The notes below the pieces were generated by a model. That model was given only the letters and a program-made list of their open reading frames with translations, did not search any database and was not told the DNA's origin. The position numbers and the translations under genes were made by a program. A DNA stretch of 64,000 nucleotides. Origin: Tillus elongatus (lineage: Eukaryota; Arthropoda; Insecta; Coleoptera; Cleridae). Of the stretch, positions 37,301 through 53,043 are shown piece after piece. The stretch spans positions 91,461,654 to 91,525,653 of the forward strand of contig OZ023262.1 in NCBI GenBank assembly GCA_964006375.1, written 5' to 3'. Numbering within the stretch: the first letter of the stretch is position 1; every line of letters starts with the position of its first letter.

Positions 37301-37626
37301 CTATAATTGCTAGAACCAGACGGAGCGTAAATATTAACAAAATTTATGTTGTCTATCGTTGCGCTACATATTCTGCCACATTGACTAAAATTTATCTGCT
37401 GTATATTTTGTCCTTTTCTGTAAATAATGCCGGTCCCTCTTTGACCATTATCGGTGTTAAAAAAATAATCATAATCTTGCGTTAACTTTATTGCGTCGAT
37501 ATTTACTTCTTGAAGAAATGCAATGTCTATGGAATTATCTAATAGGAAATCTATTAGAAGAGCTTGTTTAACTTTTGAGCTTAAACAATTGATGTTGATC
37601 GAAACTATAGTTTTTAAAAATATCAT
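34336..37626 (-). CDS. LINE ORF2: APE endonuclease + reverse transcriptase, 1096 aa
   Basis: Open from ATG 37626 to the stop at 34336. Endonuclease, residues about 5-220: ININC (N13), FLQEV (E40), LLGDFN (D134), SRIDRAYM (about 186-193), TSFTDHHAL (D213, H214). Reverse transcriptase, about 440-720: TPGPDGLTYEF (about 450), LSIDFEQAFDRI (D579), AGVRQGCPLS (about 634-643), AYADDICLL (D679, D680). The C-terminal part (about 960-1040) has FPRDWRSATYKIIN-like and CEICALNDVDTLTHRIKKC, a zinc-ribbon-like RT-associated domain. All catalytic residues are present. The protein would nick target DNA and reverse-transcribe its own RNA. Confidence 0.93.
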   Translation of the reverse strand: MIFLKTIVSININCLSSKVKQALLIDFLLDNSIDIAFLQEVNIDAIKLTQDYDYFFNTDNGQRGTGIIYRKGQNIQQINFSQCGRICSATIDNINFVNIYAPSGSSNYRARQEFFEQTIVDFLYFSRPFMLLGDFNCVIKRKDSRNQVNVCKSLQNIVCRLNLKDVWEYLFGDLVEFTYVRNDSASRIDRAYMAEEAVGLVHNSKVLPTSFTDHHALIIYLKTERKFYPKHGWGYWKVKSYTLENWKNEIEETILDLQTRPQYRTDFSKWWFKIFKPGIVKFLKFTQIQATVDTKNKLSFYYNVLNDIKIRLNNGERILDEFKEIKQTIQNIKEKHINNFYRDKSKKAGYDKLNLYEVMEGRKFHKNSTITTMRDDIRNRDITDTKEIFHYVKTAVTSSSSEVGIEEKELKYLTQHMNRNITDYDNQTLLSQITEDELKEAIKLTKNKKTPGPDGLTYEFYKIYFDILHKDILKLYNKILSEKNFSLDTFADGVMILIPKNHEIKQMSDVRKITLTNTDYKLFMKILAKRFGNIIDKLIGVEQNCGTNRSIFNNLLILRDLIIEKEQVKDEECAILSIDFEQAFDRIAYKYIWCILERQNFGVNTITLLQKIYDTNRTKIMINGYLTEYIQVKAGVRQGCPLSMIVFCLAMEPFIQLCSLALKGVEIKNETVKILAYADDICLLIGNQSDLTAAERIIKIYEKASNSKVNHSKSKMLVLGKAQHNLGFTALQSSFDNTNEVKILGILFTNSPAEMYEKNWTKIINNVQATIIRDKMVHADLITKIWYLNCYVLSKIWFTSQLLPLGNKYSQRIVQITGRFVWWGDMYRVARMQLYLHRDKGGLNLINIEDKAMALFIKTQFSSWSPNVDKVRYKSSLNIIFADNTIASHSLKAYKKIISKVQMLHLQQNSIVNTKDLYHMFIDERKITASIQLKHPNIAWNKIWKIFDNDFLPRDWRSATYKIINEIYPTKDKMFRHGITQNNLCEICALNDVDTLTHRIKKCNTADRNWEWVSNKLKNVFKCNMLSEDICANIATDFIGNKDSENVWQWFLCGVFYANLEVKFNLEKMINMYRKDRYIKTRTYQANELSKLIFCF

Positions 37627-37653
37627 TTTTTTTTAATATAATAAAGTGTTTTA

Positions 37654-38640
37654 CTAAAACGATTCATTACCTGGATCTGAGTCATCTGAACCAACACTGT
37701 TTTTCTCTTTATTGCTTTTGGTTTTCTTCTCCTGCTCTTTCAATACTTTAGTCTCTTTTATACTAACTTTTATTGGTGGCACCTTTCTTCTACCCTCTTC
37801 ACTGGAGCTTGTTTTGTTTTTCTTTTTCCTCTTTTCTTTCCTTTCATTGGTGATAGCCTGAAGTTGGTTTACTTGAGATATGACTTCCTCTGTTGAAACA
37901 AGTAGCGGCTTTTCTATGCTTGGATTACTGCAACCTGGTTCGTTTTGAACTATTTGTGAAACCGTTTTGGCATATGACAAATTTACAGCAGTCATTTGTT
38001 CTGCGTCCAGTTGTTGGTCAACTACGGGCATCGGAGGTCTTCTTATCTGGGTGATTCGATTCGCTGGCTTCTTGGGACAGTCTCTTCTGATATGATCTGG
38101 TTCGTCACATATCATGCAGGTTTTTATTTGTCCCGCATATGTAACAAGCGACGTGTAGCCTTGGATCTTTATATACGACGGCACCATTTTACTCTTATTC
38201 ATGACTACAACACGTACCCCACTCTCACAGGCGTAGTAATTATTGTCCCCTTTCCATTTTTCGTTTTGAATGTTTTTTATTCTGCCGTATTCGGAAAGTT
38301 TGTCGTATATTTTTTTATTGTCCATTTCAACAGGGAAATCATATACCCTTACTCTTTTCTCTTCACTGTTTTCTGTTACAAAAATTTCATGTTTACTGCC
38401 ATCTTCATCCACATAAAACAGGCCTCCGTTTTCAAATTTTCTAATAACTTTTTCAACCAACACTTTAGTAATGAGTTTTATAAAGACTTTTGCCTGAATA
38501 TGGTCAATTTGTATACATAAAACCTGATCATCAGTAAACTTTAAATTTTCTCTGATAAATCGATGTATCTGTAAATATTGTGGTCGTCTTCCAACATTTC
38601 TGAAGTCCAAACAAATATTATTTTCACGTCTTAAATCCAT
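37654..38640 (-). CDS. LINE ORF1: CCHC zinc-knuckle RNA-binding protein, 328 aa
   Basis: ATG at 38640, 27 bp upstream of the ORF2 start. Residues about 95-170 (RVRVYDFPVEMDNKKIYDKL, GRIKNIQNEKWKG) resemble an RRM-like fold seen in Tx1-type ORF1 proteins. A single zinc knuckle CMICDEPDHIRRDC (C175, C178, H183, C188) follows. The C-terminal third is lysine-rich (KEKRKKKNKTSSSEEGRRK-like) and low complexity. The likely role is to coat element RNA in the retrotransposition particle. The frame is intact. Confidence 0.88.
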   Translation of the reverse strand: MDLRRENNICLDFRNVGRRPQYLQIHRFIRENLKFTDDQVLCIQIDHIQAKVFIKLITKVLVEKVIRKFENGGLFYVDEDGSKHEIFVTENSEEKRVRVYDFPVEMDNKKIYDKLSEYGRIKNIQNEKWKGDNNYYACESGVRVVVMNKSKMVPSYIKIQGYTSLVTYAGQIKTCMICDEPDHIRRDCPKKPANRITQIRRPPMPVVDQQLDAEQMTAVNLSYAKTVSQIVQNEPGCSNPSIEKPLLVSTEEVISQVNQLQAITNERKEKRKKKNKTSSSEEGRRKVPPIKVSIKETKVLKEQEKKTKSNKEKNSVGSDDSDPGNESF

Positions 38641-38990
38641 TTTAATCTTTGTTCACCCTCGTATGTTCAAAAGAATTTGTCTTATCGACAATATTTTAAA
38701 CCTCTGCCGGCAGCGTCTCAATAATACGTGTTTATTGTACGAGCCACAGAGGAGTACTGTCCGGCATTGGGAAAGGCCGCTCGTAGCAACCCCGTGTTGA
38801 AAACCACGTTGACCATAGAGCGAGGCTGTCCCGCGTTCCCATTTATGTCCTACAAATTGTGTGTACCAGAGAATGAGAGACTGCTCCTTATTCTCCGTCT
38901 GTTAAACAAGTAAACTTACTCTATGAATAAGGGCTGTTCCCGAAACACATCGAGGCTGTTCCTCGTTCGACCCATCAACGACGTCCCAGG
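38641..38990 (-). promoter_or_regulatory. Probable 5' untranslated leader of the Tx1-like LINE
   Basis: GC-richer than its surroundings, with repeated GAGGCTGTYCC words (near 38820 and 38950). It lies immediately upstream of ORF1, where LINEs carry their internal promoter. The boundary is uncertain and no promoter motif is demonstrated. Confidence 0.4.
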
Positions 38991-39178
38991 CAAGAAAGCT
39001 ATTTTGTTTATATTACATTGCTTCTGTTTATATAAGTGTATAACTTTTCCCGTTGTGCGAAACTTCATTTAATTAACCCGCCTTAATGTTTTTTGCCATC
39101 TAACCCCTGATGTACATGCAATCGTTCAATTAGACGTAATCAATTAAAGCTATCGAAGAACATACCGAATCAACGGTA

Positions 39179-39279
<101 letters not shown>

Positions 39280-39459
39280 ACAATAGGCATGGATACAAAA
39301 TGATAATGTTTTGTATCCTCCTACTATGTCGAAAAGCATAACTATTGGACAATTGATAGTCCCTTTATTAATCTTATTTTTAAAGGGGTAGACATTGATC
39401 CAATCCAATCCATAGCAGGTGGTAGTGGAATTTTCCTTTACGTAATAGTAAAGAATTTT

Positions 39460-42400
39460 TTCACGCCCGAGGAGGTACCACCCCATACATCAAGGGGCTG
39501 GTGAAGTCCCAACGGACGTTTCCGGTTCTGGTGTATGAGTCGGTTTCCCTTATAAACAAAAATGATGATGGCTCCTCCTTGTATGAAATATTCCGGACGC
39601 AAAATACCCCTCCATTCGGATCTCCGGAAGAGTGGTGTACAGGGGGCGCCAACATCAAGATTTAACATATCCTTTTCGAATATATGTGGCCTAAATTCTA
39701 ACCTGAGCTCCGTCCACCATTTCCTCGAGGCTAACAGGCCCCAACTCCTCTTCCTCACCGAAACCCAAATCAGTGCCAAAACAGCCACTAATCACCTTAA
39801 TTTCCCGGGGTATGAGCTCCTTACTTCCTTTAGATTGCATGGAGGCGTGTGCGCATACGTCCGTAGCAATCTACCCTGCACCAGACTCCCCAATTTAGAA
39901 GCTGGAAGACATACTATGGCTAAAATTCTCTCTCAGGACTGCAACTAAATTCATCTGTTGCATTTACCGGTCACCTTCTGACAACAACTTTGTCCAGCTC
40001 TTTGACTACCTTTCTGAAAAAACCGACCATCTGATTTCCGAATATCCTCCGAGGTCACTATTCTTGGTGACTTCAATGTCCATAATAAGGAATGGCTAGG
40101 ATCTTCAAAAACCGATCCACAAGGGAGAGCAGCGGAAGCCTTTGCAGTCAGAAATTTTTTAAGCCAATATGGTTCAGCAACCTACTTATTTTCCTCGTAT
40201 CCCAACACACAGCACAAATCCCTTGGATCTCCTTCTTACTACACAACCTGAATGCTATAAGATCTCAGTCACCGCCCCCCTTGGTCGCTCAGACCACGGC
40301 ATGGTCACTGCTTCCTGCGCAATGCAACCCGAGGTCACACAGTCATCGCACCCACGTATCGTTTGGCACTACAACTCCGCAAACTGGGACGAAATGCGGG
40401 ATTACTTTTCCTCATTTCCATGGGCGTCTGTCTGCTTCTCTCATCCTGACCCCTCTGATATCTCACAAAACGTCACCGAAATTATCCAAGCTGGCATGGA
40501 ATTATTTATTCCACGTACACAGAAAACCTCTGCAGCCACTCAAAAGCCCTGGTTCTCTAAATCCTGTGACAAGGCCAGACTTGAAAAGGTCAAAGCGCAC
40601 AAAAAGCTTCTACACAATCCCAGTCAAGAGAATCGTCAAGCATTTAACGACGCAAGAAACCGCTATATCCGCATTCTTTGTGAGGCAAAAAACTCGTTTA
40701 ATAACCACATCAAAAACAAAGTCCTTTCAAGCTCCAATGGCGGCAAACCCTTCTGGGCTCTTGCTAAATGTATTGGGAATAATTTCTGCAAAAGCACGTT
40801 CCCACCTCTTGTCTCAGGGGATGAAATTGTTTCTACCGCCCTGGGCAAGGCTGAACTTTTTGCTTCGTTGTTCGCCGGCAATTCTACTCTCAACCCACCT
40901 TCAAATGTTCAACCACCAACAGTCTCCAATGTCGCGCATCAAATGACGGATATCATTTTCAAAACTAAAAAGGTACGAAAGATGCTCTCTTCTCTTAATG
41001 CCAGGAAAGCCTCTGGCCTTGACGAGATCCCAGCAATTGTTCTCAAAAAATGCGCACCAGAGCTTGCTCCTGTCCTGACTCGTCTGTTTCAGATATCTTA
41101 TAATAAAGGCATATTCCCTAGTAACTGGAAAACTGCTCGAGTACAACCCATTCCCAAGAAAGGATCCAAAGCGCTTCCTAGCAACTACAGGCATATTTCT
41201 CTCCTTTCAGTCGTCTCTAAAGTGATGGAAAAGTATATAAACACCGAATTACTAAAATTTCTTGAAAAACACAGTCTACTCCATGACAGGCAGTATGGAT
41301 TCCGTCAGCGCAGATCGACTGCCGACCTCCTTTCCTTTGTCACCCATTCTTGGAACAAGTCTATGGAACAACACGGTGAATCCCAGATTGTTGCTCTAGA
41401 CATATCAAAAGCATTCGACCAGGTCTGGCACGTAGCGCTGCTTAATTAACTTCCGGCCTATGGCCTACCACCAAAACTTTGTACTTGGACAGCAGATTTC
41501 CTCTCCAACAGGAGCTTATCTGTTGTTGTGGATGGCCATTCCTCTAAACTGTATCCAATTAATGCAGGAGTTCCTCAAGGTTCAGCTTTAGCTCCTACTT
41601 TGTTTCTTCTCCACATCAATGACCTCCTCTCTAGCACATCCAACCCAGTTCACAGCTACGCGGACGACAGCACCCTCAATTCAAATATACAATATTCTAA
41701 GCCTGTCTCTTTGGCCCAATTACATGAGGATCGCAGACTCATGAAGGGTTCTGTCTCCGTGAATCTCCAAAAAATATTAGACTGGGAAGTAGAAATCTTG
41801 TACAATTCAACCCCACCAAAACTAAGTCTTGCTTTCTTTCTCACAAGAGATACACCAGCCCTAGACCCATCACAATGAACAACCGAGTTATTCAAAGTAA
41901 TGAGTCCTTTTCGCTTGTTGGCATTTCTGTAGATCGAAATCTTAATTGGCACCAACATGTCACATCAATTGCAGAAGCAGCTGCTAAGAAATTAGGTTTC
42001 CTCTTTCGGGCTCGCAAATACTTTTTATCAGCTAATCTCTATACCTTATATACTTCACAAATAAGGCCAAACCTCGAATACTGCTCCCACATCTGGGGTG
42101 CCGCTGCCGCTTCTACACTAGCTATCCTGGACTCCATTCAAAAGAGAGCTATACGTCTCATCGGTGACCCTACCCTCACCCAAAGGCTGCCATCCCTTGC
42201 CCACCGGCGTGCCGTTGGTGACGTCTCTCTCTTTTATAGATATCTGCACGGGCACTGCTCAGAGGAGCTTTCCTCCATAGTTCCCCCACCTGCTGCCCCC
42301 AACAGATCTACCAGGGGAACAGAGCGAATGCATTCTTTTACTGTCCAGGTCACCAGACATAGAACATCTTGTTATGCCCGCTCTTTCGTCCCGAGGACTT

Positions 42401-42557
42401 CCAAGTTGTGGAATTCCTTGCCGGCACATGTTTTTCCTTCTCCTCCGAACCTCCAAACCTTCAAGTCCAGAATTAACAAGCTGCCTCTTTCCTCCTTGTC
42501 AACACCCACGGTACGATAGTATTTAGGCTGTAAGCCCTCGTGGTGTGTTCTTGAAAT

Positions 42558-42560
<3 letters not shown>
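39460..42560 (+). mobile_element. CR1/Jockey-type LINE, longest copy (A)
   Basis: Includes a leader (about 39460-39561, CACGCCCGAGGAGGTACCAC), the whole endonuclease/RT frame and the family 3' end (GGCTGTAAGCCCTCGTGGTG), which passes straight into a TA array. Other copies are 8896-9324, 14117-15488 and 56970-59132. The 5' boundary is approximate. Confidence 0.87.
39562..42519 (+). pseudogene. CR1/Jockey-type endonuclease/reverse transcriptase
   Basis: Frame 1 (39562-39948) carries the endonuclease start: NISFSNICGLNSNLSSVHHF and LLFLTETQISAKT. After frame changes near 39945 and 40050 come GDFNVHNKEWLGS and LGRSDHGMVTASC. The RT follows: ARKASGLDEIPAIVLKKCAP, VSKVMEKYINTELLKFL, IVALDISKAFDQVWH. 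A stop (TAA 41447-41449) interrupts, then AGVPQGSALAPTLFLLHIND and HSYADDSTLNSN. A 1-bp deletion near 41783 shifts the frame to the tail: SIQKRAIRLIGDPTLTQRL, SFVPRTSKLWNSLPAHVFPS, LQTFKSRINKLPLSS. It is inactive. The tail type is common in the CR1/L2/Jockey group, and I cannot fix the clade by eye. Confidence 0.88.

Positions 42561-42636
<76 letters not shown>
42561..42636. repeat. (TA)n microsatellite at LINE 3' end
   Basis: TA array of about 76 bp directly after TTGAAATTAA, the LINE 3' terminus. Confidence 0.97.
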
Positions 42637-42639
<3 letters not shown>

Positions 42640-43134
42640 AGAGATACGAAACTTGGCACATATATGTAGTTTGTTAAAACCGCTGACAAGTTTGTTAGCC
42701 AGCCCGATCAGGGAAGTTTTTCTAAAAGAAAAATTAAATTTTATGAAACAAAAATTGTATCTCAAGAAATAACAAAGTCATTTTGATGAAATTTTGTAGG
42801 AATGTTGCTCTGGTAAAGACCTTACCACACACTAATTTAACTTTCTACGTTTATAGCAAATTGACTTATTCAAATTTGCATTTAATGGATTTTTTAGTTT
42901 CTTTCAGATGATTTAAAAAGTGGTTATTATTGATTTGGGTCCAAAACTGTTCCACTGCATAGGAATAATAATGTGTTTTGTGTCACCGCTCTAGTACCCT
43001 GTTTACCACCTTCGGATTAAGCATCTGTAGCATTTCAAATGCTACAGCAGAATTCCATATTCTGGCTGACTTTTCGCTGTTAAATCAAACTTTTTAGCGA
43101 ATTTTTTTTTAAATTCGCTAATGAGGAGATCTGT

Positions 43135-43137
<3 letters not shown>
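42637..43137. repeat. Diverged family R-like sequence
   Basis: GACAAGTTTGTTAGCCAGCC, ATTGTATCTCAAGAAATAAC and AGCGAATTTTTTTTTAAATT-type words recall family R, but the match is loose. No gene is seen. Confidence 0.45.

Positions 43138-43225
<88 letters not shown>
43138..43225. repeat. (TA)n microsatellite
   Basis: TA array of about 88 bp. Confidence 0.97.
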
Positions 43226-43230
<5 letters not shown>

Positions 43231-43479
43231 ATTTTTTAGTTTTTGAAAAGATTTAGTTAAAATTAATGTTAATGTTTAAATAAAAGTGAATATCAATCTT
43301 CATGGCTACTGTGGAAGCGTTGGTGGGAGTGTCAATAGCAGAAGAAGAAAAATTAAATAAAAAGTGACATTCATTAAAATCATTTGGACAGAAGAAATTT
43401 GGAAAGAGGATGGTTAACAAAATTGTATCACCACAAGCACAAGCAGAGCTTATTTGTGAGATGCATTGTATAACTTTAA

Positions 43480-44050
43480 TAATAATCCGACCGATAACTC
43501 AAAAAATAATGGACCGATCTTGATTAAATTTGTAAATTTGGTGGATACCTTCCTTTTGAAAGTGGCTTGGACAAGTTCGTTATCCAGGAAAATCGGACCA
43601 GGTTTTTCCCGGAAAATTTGGTGTTTTCTTTCTAAAAAAATTCATATCTCCGTAAGTAACAAAGTGAGGGCAACCAAATTTGGTACGCGTGTTTGTATTA
43701 TAAATAGTAAACTCTGTACCAAAATTTACGTTTCTAGCTTTAAAGAAAACAAAGTTATGGGCAGGTAAAGAAACAAATTTTGGAGTTTTCCTCAAAACGT
43801 CAAACTCGCAATTTTGAACGTCAAAATTGGCAATGTTTAGCCAAAGAACGTGAAACAAATACGGATTGTGAAAAGAAAATGTTGTAAGAAGAGTGTTCTG
43901 CAAACCCTTAAGTTTCATATTCAACCGTCATTGCCCTTCACTTTACTAAAATATTTACAAAATTTGCATTTCAAATAGACTTCTTTGATACTTTGGCTGT
44001 CAGTTTAGTTAAGTTGATGCTTCTTTGGATATTCATTTGTAGACTTAGTT
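43480..44050 (+). repeat. Family R repeat body
   Basis: Begins ATCCGACCGATAACTCAAAA and continues through AGTGGCTTGGACAAGTTCGT, TTCATATCTCCGTAAGTAAC, AACGTCAAAATTGGCAATG and TTCAACCGTCATTGCCC. This is one of the most complete bodies and is useful as a reference for the other copies. Confidence 0.75.
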
Positions 44051-44164
44051 TTACTGAAGTGTATGGTTTAACGGACTATAATTTTTTAAGCTAATTTTCG
44101 TAGAACAATGTTGTTAATGCATTTTTGCATTTTTATTGAAATATGATGCGTTTATAATAAAAAA

Positions 44165-45160
44165 ATCTGGACGCAGTAAGTGCGTTTTGGTAGAGAATTT
44201 TCGGTAAATTTGCAGATTAGCTCCCGTACACTTTTAGGAAACTGTTTTCAGAAACTTGCCTAGGCCCCTCTCTTGGATGAATAAACCCCAAGAAAAATTT
44301 ATTGTTCACACCCCCCAAGGAAGTTACGGGACCAGCAGTGAATAAGGGTGCTGGGCGGGGTAGGTAGTAAAAAGGAAATATGAGCAGAAAATGCGAATAA
44401 AACTGGCTTGAAAGTTGTCTTTTTCACATCTTGAAGCCATATCCCCCTTATACCCTGCCTACCCCGCACAGCACCCCTATTCCCCCAGGTGCCGTAACTT
44501 CCTTGGCGGGCATGAACAATAAATTTTTCTTGTGGTTTATGCAACGAGGGTGGTTGCATGCACGCGAGGGGGGAAGGAAAATCCCCACGACGAAGCAGCC
44601 ACCGCAAGTCGAAGCGCGGGGGGGTCTGATTCGTCGTAGGCATTTTCCTTCCCCCCTCGTGTAGGCGGGGTTTAATGGGGATATGGCTTCAAATAAACAG
44701 CTTTTAAGCAGTTTTCTTCGCTTTTTCTGCTCATATTTCCTTTTACTACCTACCCCGCCCAGCACCCCTATTCACTCCACGTCCCGTAACTTTCTTGGGG
44801 GGTGTGAAACAGAATTTTTTCTTGTGGTTTGTGCATCCAGGTGGGGTCCTAGTAATATTTCTGAAAACAATTTATTGAAAAGCGTTCGGGATCTAATCTG
44901 CAAATTTACCGAATTTTCATTAAATCCTTCAAATTTCAATAATTCAATTTGCTATTAACGTAAGCTTTGTAGGAAACCAAGATGTAAGTTTATTTTCAGA
45001 AAATTTTTGTATATTTTCAAACCATAAGTAATTTTGATAAAATATAGTACATTGTTTCTACTACATAGGCTATACCGATAATCAGATTGATGCCTGCTCG
45101 CATTTGCTATTAAAAACATTTTTATGGAAATCAACTTCCATAACATATTTGCTGCATCCA
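44165..45160. mobile_element. MITE family A copy split by a foldback element
   Basis: The left part is 44165-44201 (TGGACGCAGTAAGTGCGTTT) and the right part is about 44912-45160 (ending AACATATTTGCTGCATCCAG). The 710-bp element between them is absent from other MITE-A copies. Confidence 0.75.
44202..44911. mobile_element. 710-bp foldback element with modular inverted repeats
   Basis: Ends CGGTAAATTTGCAGATTAG and CTAATCTGCAAATTTACCG are inverted. AATTTT flanks both sides (44196-44201 and 44912-44917) as a probable target duplication. The arms extend about 200 bp and include a GC-rich module (GCCCAGCACCCCTATTC, CCGTAACTT, TGGGGGGTGTGA) present three times: once inverted near 44300-44380, and twice direct near 44450-44545 and 44750-44840. 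The short frames here are chance. It is non-autonomous and its superfamily is unknown. Confidence 0.82.
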
Positions 45161-45164
45161 GATT

Positions 45165-45345
45165 TTTTAAAAATGTTTATATATTTTCAAACAATAAATT
45201 TATTTCGATGAAATATGATAGATTGTTTCTACTATATAGGCAACCAAGTTTGATGTCCGCTTTCATCAAAGAAAGACATTTGCTATTAAAAATATATTAA
45301 AGAAAATTCTCTGCTATAACGCACTTGCTGCGTCCAGAGATTTTA
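45165..45345 (-). mobile_element. MITE family A copy, partial
   Basis: TGATAGATTGTTTCTACTAT, GGCAACCAAGTTTGATGTCC and ATAACGCACTTGCTGCGTCC. Only the right terminal repeat is visible, directly after the previous MITE-A copy. Confidence 0.7.

Positions 45346-50049
<4,704 letters not shown>

Positions 50050-50109
<60 letters not shown>
50050..50109. repeat. (TA)n microsatellite between M3 and M4
   Basis: A TA array of about 60 bp is the only sequence between two different transposons. Confidence 0.97.
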
Positions 50110-50112
<3 letters not shown>

Positions 50113-53043
50113 GGTCCGGCAAGTTTAGAGGATAACATAATTATCTTCACAACTGCTCTACCCAATAAATGTCAAATTTGCTATTCATGGATATACCAGT
50201 GTTTCGCATAACCGGAAATTAGTTTCCTGTATACAGAGTGATCAGTTTCCCTGTGCCACACCAAACTTGTATTTTTTTAAATGGAACACTCTATATTTTA
50301 TTTTATTTTTTGGTAAAGCACTTCATGGTGAGTAAAATGATGCCCAATAATAGGGGCCTGGGATCAACGGTTTATAAGTTATTCAATTGTTTGTACGAAA
50401 TTTTATTCCGATTCAACAGGACAGTGCTGCCATGTCGTCGCAAAACCTGTCAATATCTGGTATTACCATGACTCTTGACTTAATGTAGCATAATAAAATA
50501 TGGTTATATATTTTGCAGAAATATCCACTTATACAGGGTGTTACATTTTACAAAGCTCAATTTTTATCGAAAATTTCAAATAGAACACCCCGCATATGAC
50601 TACGGCATCAGATAGCAGGTTTAGTAAGCTTTCTCCCAATACCATATTTGCTGGGGTTCAATTGACTGGATCAACACAAACTGATGGATCATTTGTAAAC
50701 ATCTGGGCTTTCTTCTTTCTAAAGGTTAATTATAATTTGTACAGGCTTTTCATGAAAATCATAGACATGACATTTTTGTTGTTGTAAATTCTGACATCGT
50801 TTTTAGATAATTGTATTGTAAAATTTAATTTTAAACTTAATTTATAAACAACAAACATTAAATAAAAATAATAGTACCACATTAATTTAATACATAAACG
50901 AAAGAATCAAGAATGTATTAAAATAACAGTTTTAATAACAAATCTCAAATCAGTTGCTCGAACACGTTCCCCCCTTGCTGAACGCAAAGTTCTAATCTTT
51001 CCATAATTTGTCTATGCGTACCAGCATGGATCATCTCCGGATCAACATTCCGAAATGCATCTAATATCCGTTCTTGTAGATTGTGAACACTAACTACAGG
51101 ATTTATGCCAAAATCTGAATAGAATTGGTCCTTGATGTAGTCCAAAAAAAAAATAGTCCATAGGAGTCCAATCTGGGGACATTGCAGGTCATCATATTTG
51201 TGCATTTGTACCTATATAATTCGGGCAAAAAACTTGGTCCAAATAGTCCACAACTACCCTGCTGTTGTGAGCTGGACATCCATCGTGCTAAAAAATAATC
51301 CTAGGTTAGACATTCAGTGGAACATCATCCAACCAATGGTCCAGATGGGTGTTTAGGTGATTGAGGTAAGTCGTTCCGTCTAAATTTTCTTCAAAAAATA
51401 CGGGCCCCATCAATCTATTATCTAATAGCCCACACCATACTTTGGTTTTATATTCAGTTTGGTGGTTCCTCGAAAAAACCCAGTGTAGATTTTCCGTTGC
51501 CCATCTTACACTGTTATGCTTATTCAACACACCATTATTTGTGAACTTTCCGTCCAAAGGATATGGCTTAAAGTTTTATGATATATATTTAAAGTTTCAT
51601 TCAACCAATACTAAAACTCTAAGCGGCTCACATATTAGTCATCTCTGAGGCCTTGGACAAAATGACACCGGTAGGGCTTATAATTATACATTTTCATTAT
51701 TGTGCGAACACTTCTATTTGAAATATCGGTTACTGAAGCTAATCGTGTAGCTGATAACACCTGGGTTTTCTTGCAAATGAGGTAAAGTATTTTACGAAAT
51801 TTCTTCATTGGTAATTAGCTTTACGTGGGTTATTGGCTGATTTCCTATTACACTTCCGAATTGTGAAAATGTATTGTAAATTCGCAGAAATGATCAATAA
51901 ACCGGGTGTCGTCGCTCTGGTTACCGATCCCTAAATATTTATTGTAACAATTAGATGGAAACTCAGTGTAAATGAACAAAAAATGTACCTGTATCTTCGC
52001 GATGCACGGGTCGCCAGTTTTTGGCATTCAATATAAGTCTCCAACATATCATTTCTCTCCTGAACTGAATAATCGATACTGAATGCAGACATCGATTAAT
52101 GACTGTATTGACAAAAATAATCCAACACACGTAGCTACACTACTTTGTTGTTAAACCAGTGAAATAGGTTTATTATTTTTAATAAAAGTTCAGTAGTTTG
52201 TTTCTAGGCAACAACCTGAACGTTTCAGTGATAATTATTTTAAATCGGAATTATTCTGAGTATGTAAATCTATGCTGCTACCCTTAGGCAAATCATACGA
52301 TGATTAGACTTGTTATTAAAACTGTTGATTTGCTAACTAGTTGATTATTTCAATTATTTGAAATTTTTTGTTTATGTATACAATTAATGTGGTACTATTA
52401 TTGTTACTAAAGTATGTACAAATTATAATTCACCTTTAGAAAGAAGAAAGCCCAGACGTTTACAAATGATCCATCAGTTTGTGTTGATCCAGTCAATTGA
52501 ACCCCAGCAAATATGGTATTGGGAGAAAGCTTACTAAACCCGTCATCTGATTCCGTAGTCATATATAGGGTGTTCTATTTGAAATTTTCGATAAAAATTG
52601 AGCTTTGTAAAATGTAACACCCTGTATAAGTGGATATTTCTTCAAACTATATAACCATATTTTATTATGCTACATTGAGTCGAGCGTCATGGTAATACCA
52701 GATCTTGACAGGTTTTGCGACGACATGGCAGCACTGTCGTGTTGATTCGGAATAAAATTTCGGACAAACAATTAAATAACTTCTAAACCGTTGATCCCAG
52801 ATCCCTATTGTTGCACATCGTTTTACTCGCCGTGAAGTGCTCTACCAAAAAATAAGATAAAATATAGGGTGTCCCATTAAAAAAATAAAAGTTTGGTGTG
52901 GCACAGCGAAACTGATCACTCTGTATACATTAAACTAATTTCCGGTTATCGGGAACACTGGTATATCCATGGATACCCAATTTGACATTTCTAGGTAGAG
53001 CAGTTGTGAAGATAATTATCTGATCCTCTCAACTTGCCGGACC

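Larger units (their letters stand above)
34210..38990 (-). mobile_element. Tx1/L1-like LINE with two open ORFs
   Basis: On the minus strand the order is a GC-richer leader (about 38990-38641), ORF1 (38640-37654), 27 bp, ORF2 (37626-34336), and a 3' region of about 125 bp ending near an A9 run (34211-34220 on the complementary strand). Both frames are uninterrupted. The clade call rests on the CCHC-containing ORF1 combined with an APE-endonuclease ORF2 without RNase H. I could not define target duplications. Confidence 0.82.

Noticed and set aside
37996..38520. 174-codon plus-strand frame opposite LINE ORF1
   Set aside because: Antisense shadow; the minus strand has the zinc knuckle and an intact ORF.
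40092..40946. 284-codon plus-strand frame overlapping the CR1-like LINE
   Set aside because: It is a shadow of the true reverse transcriptase frame (40169-41449), which contains the catalytic and family motifs.
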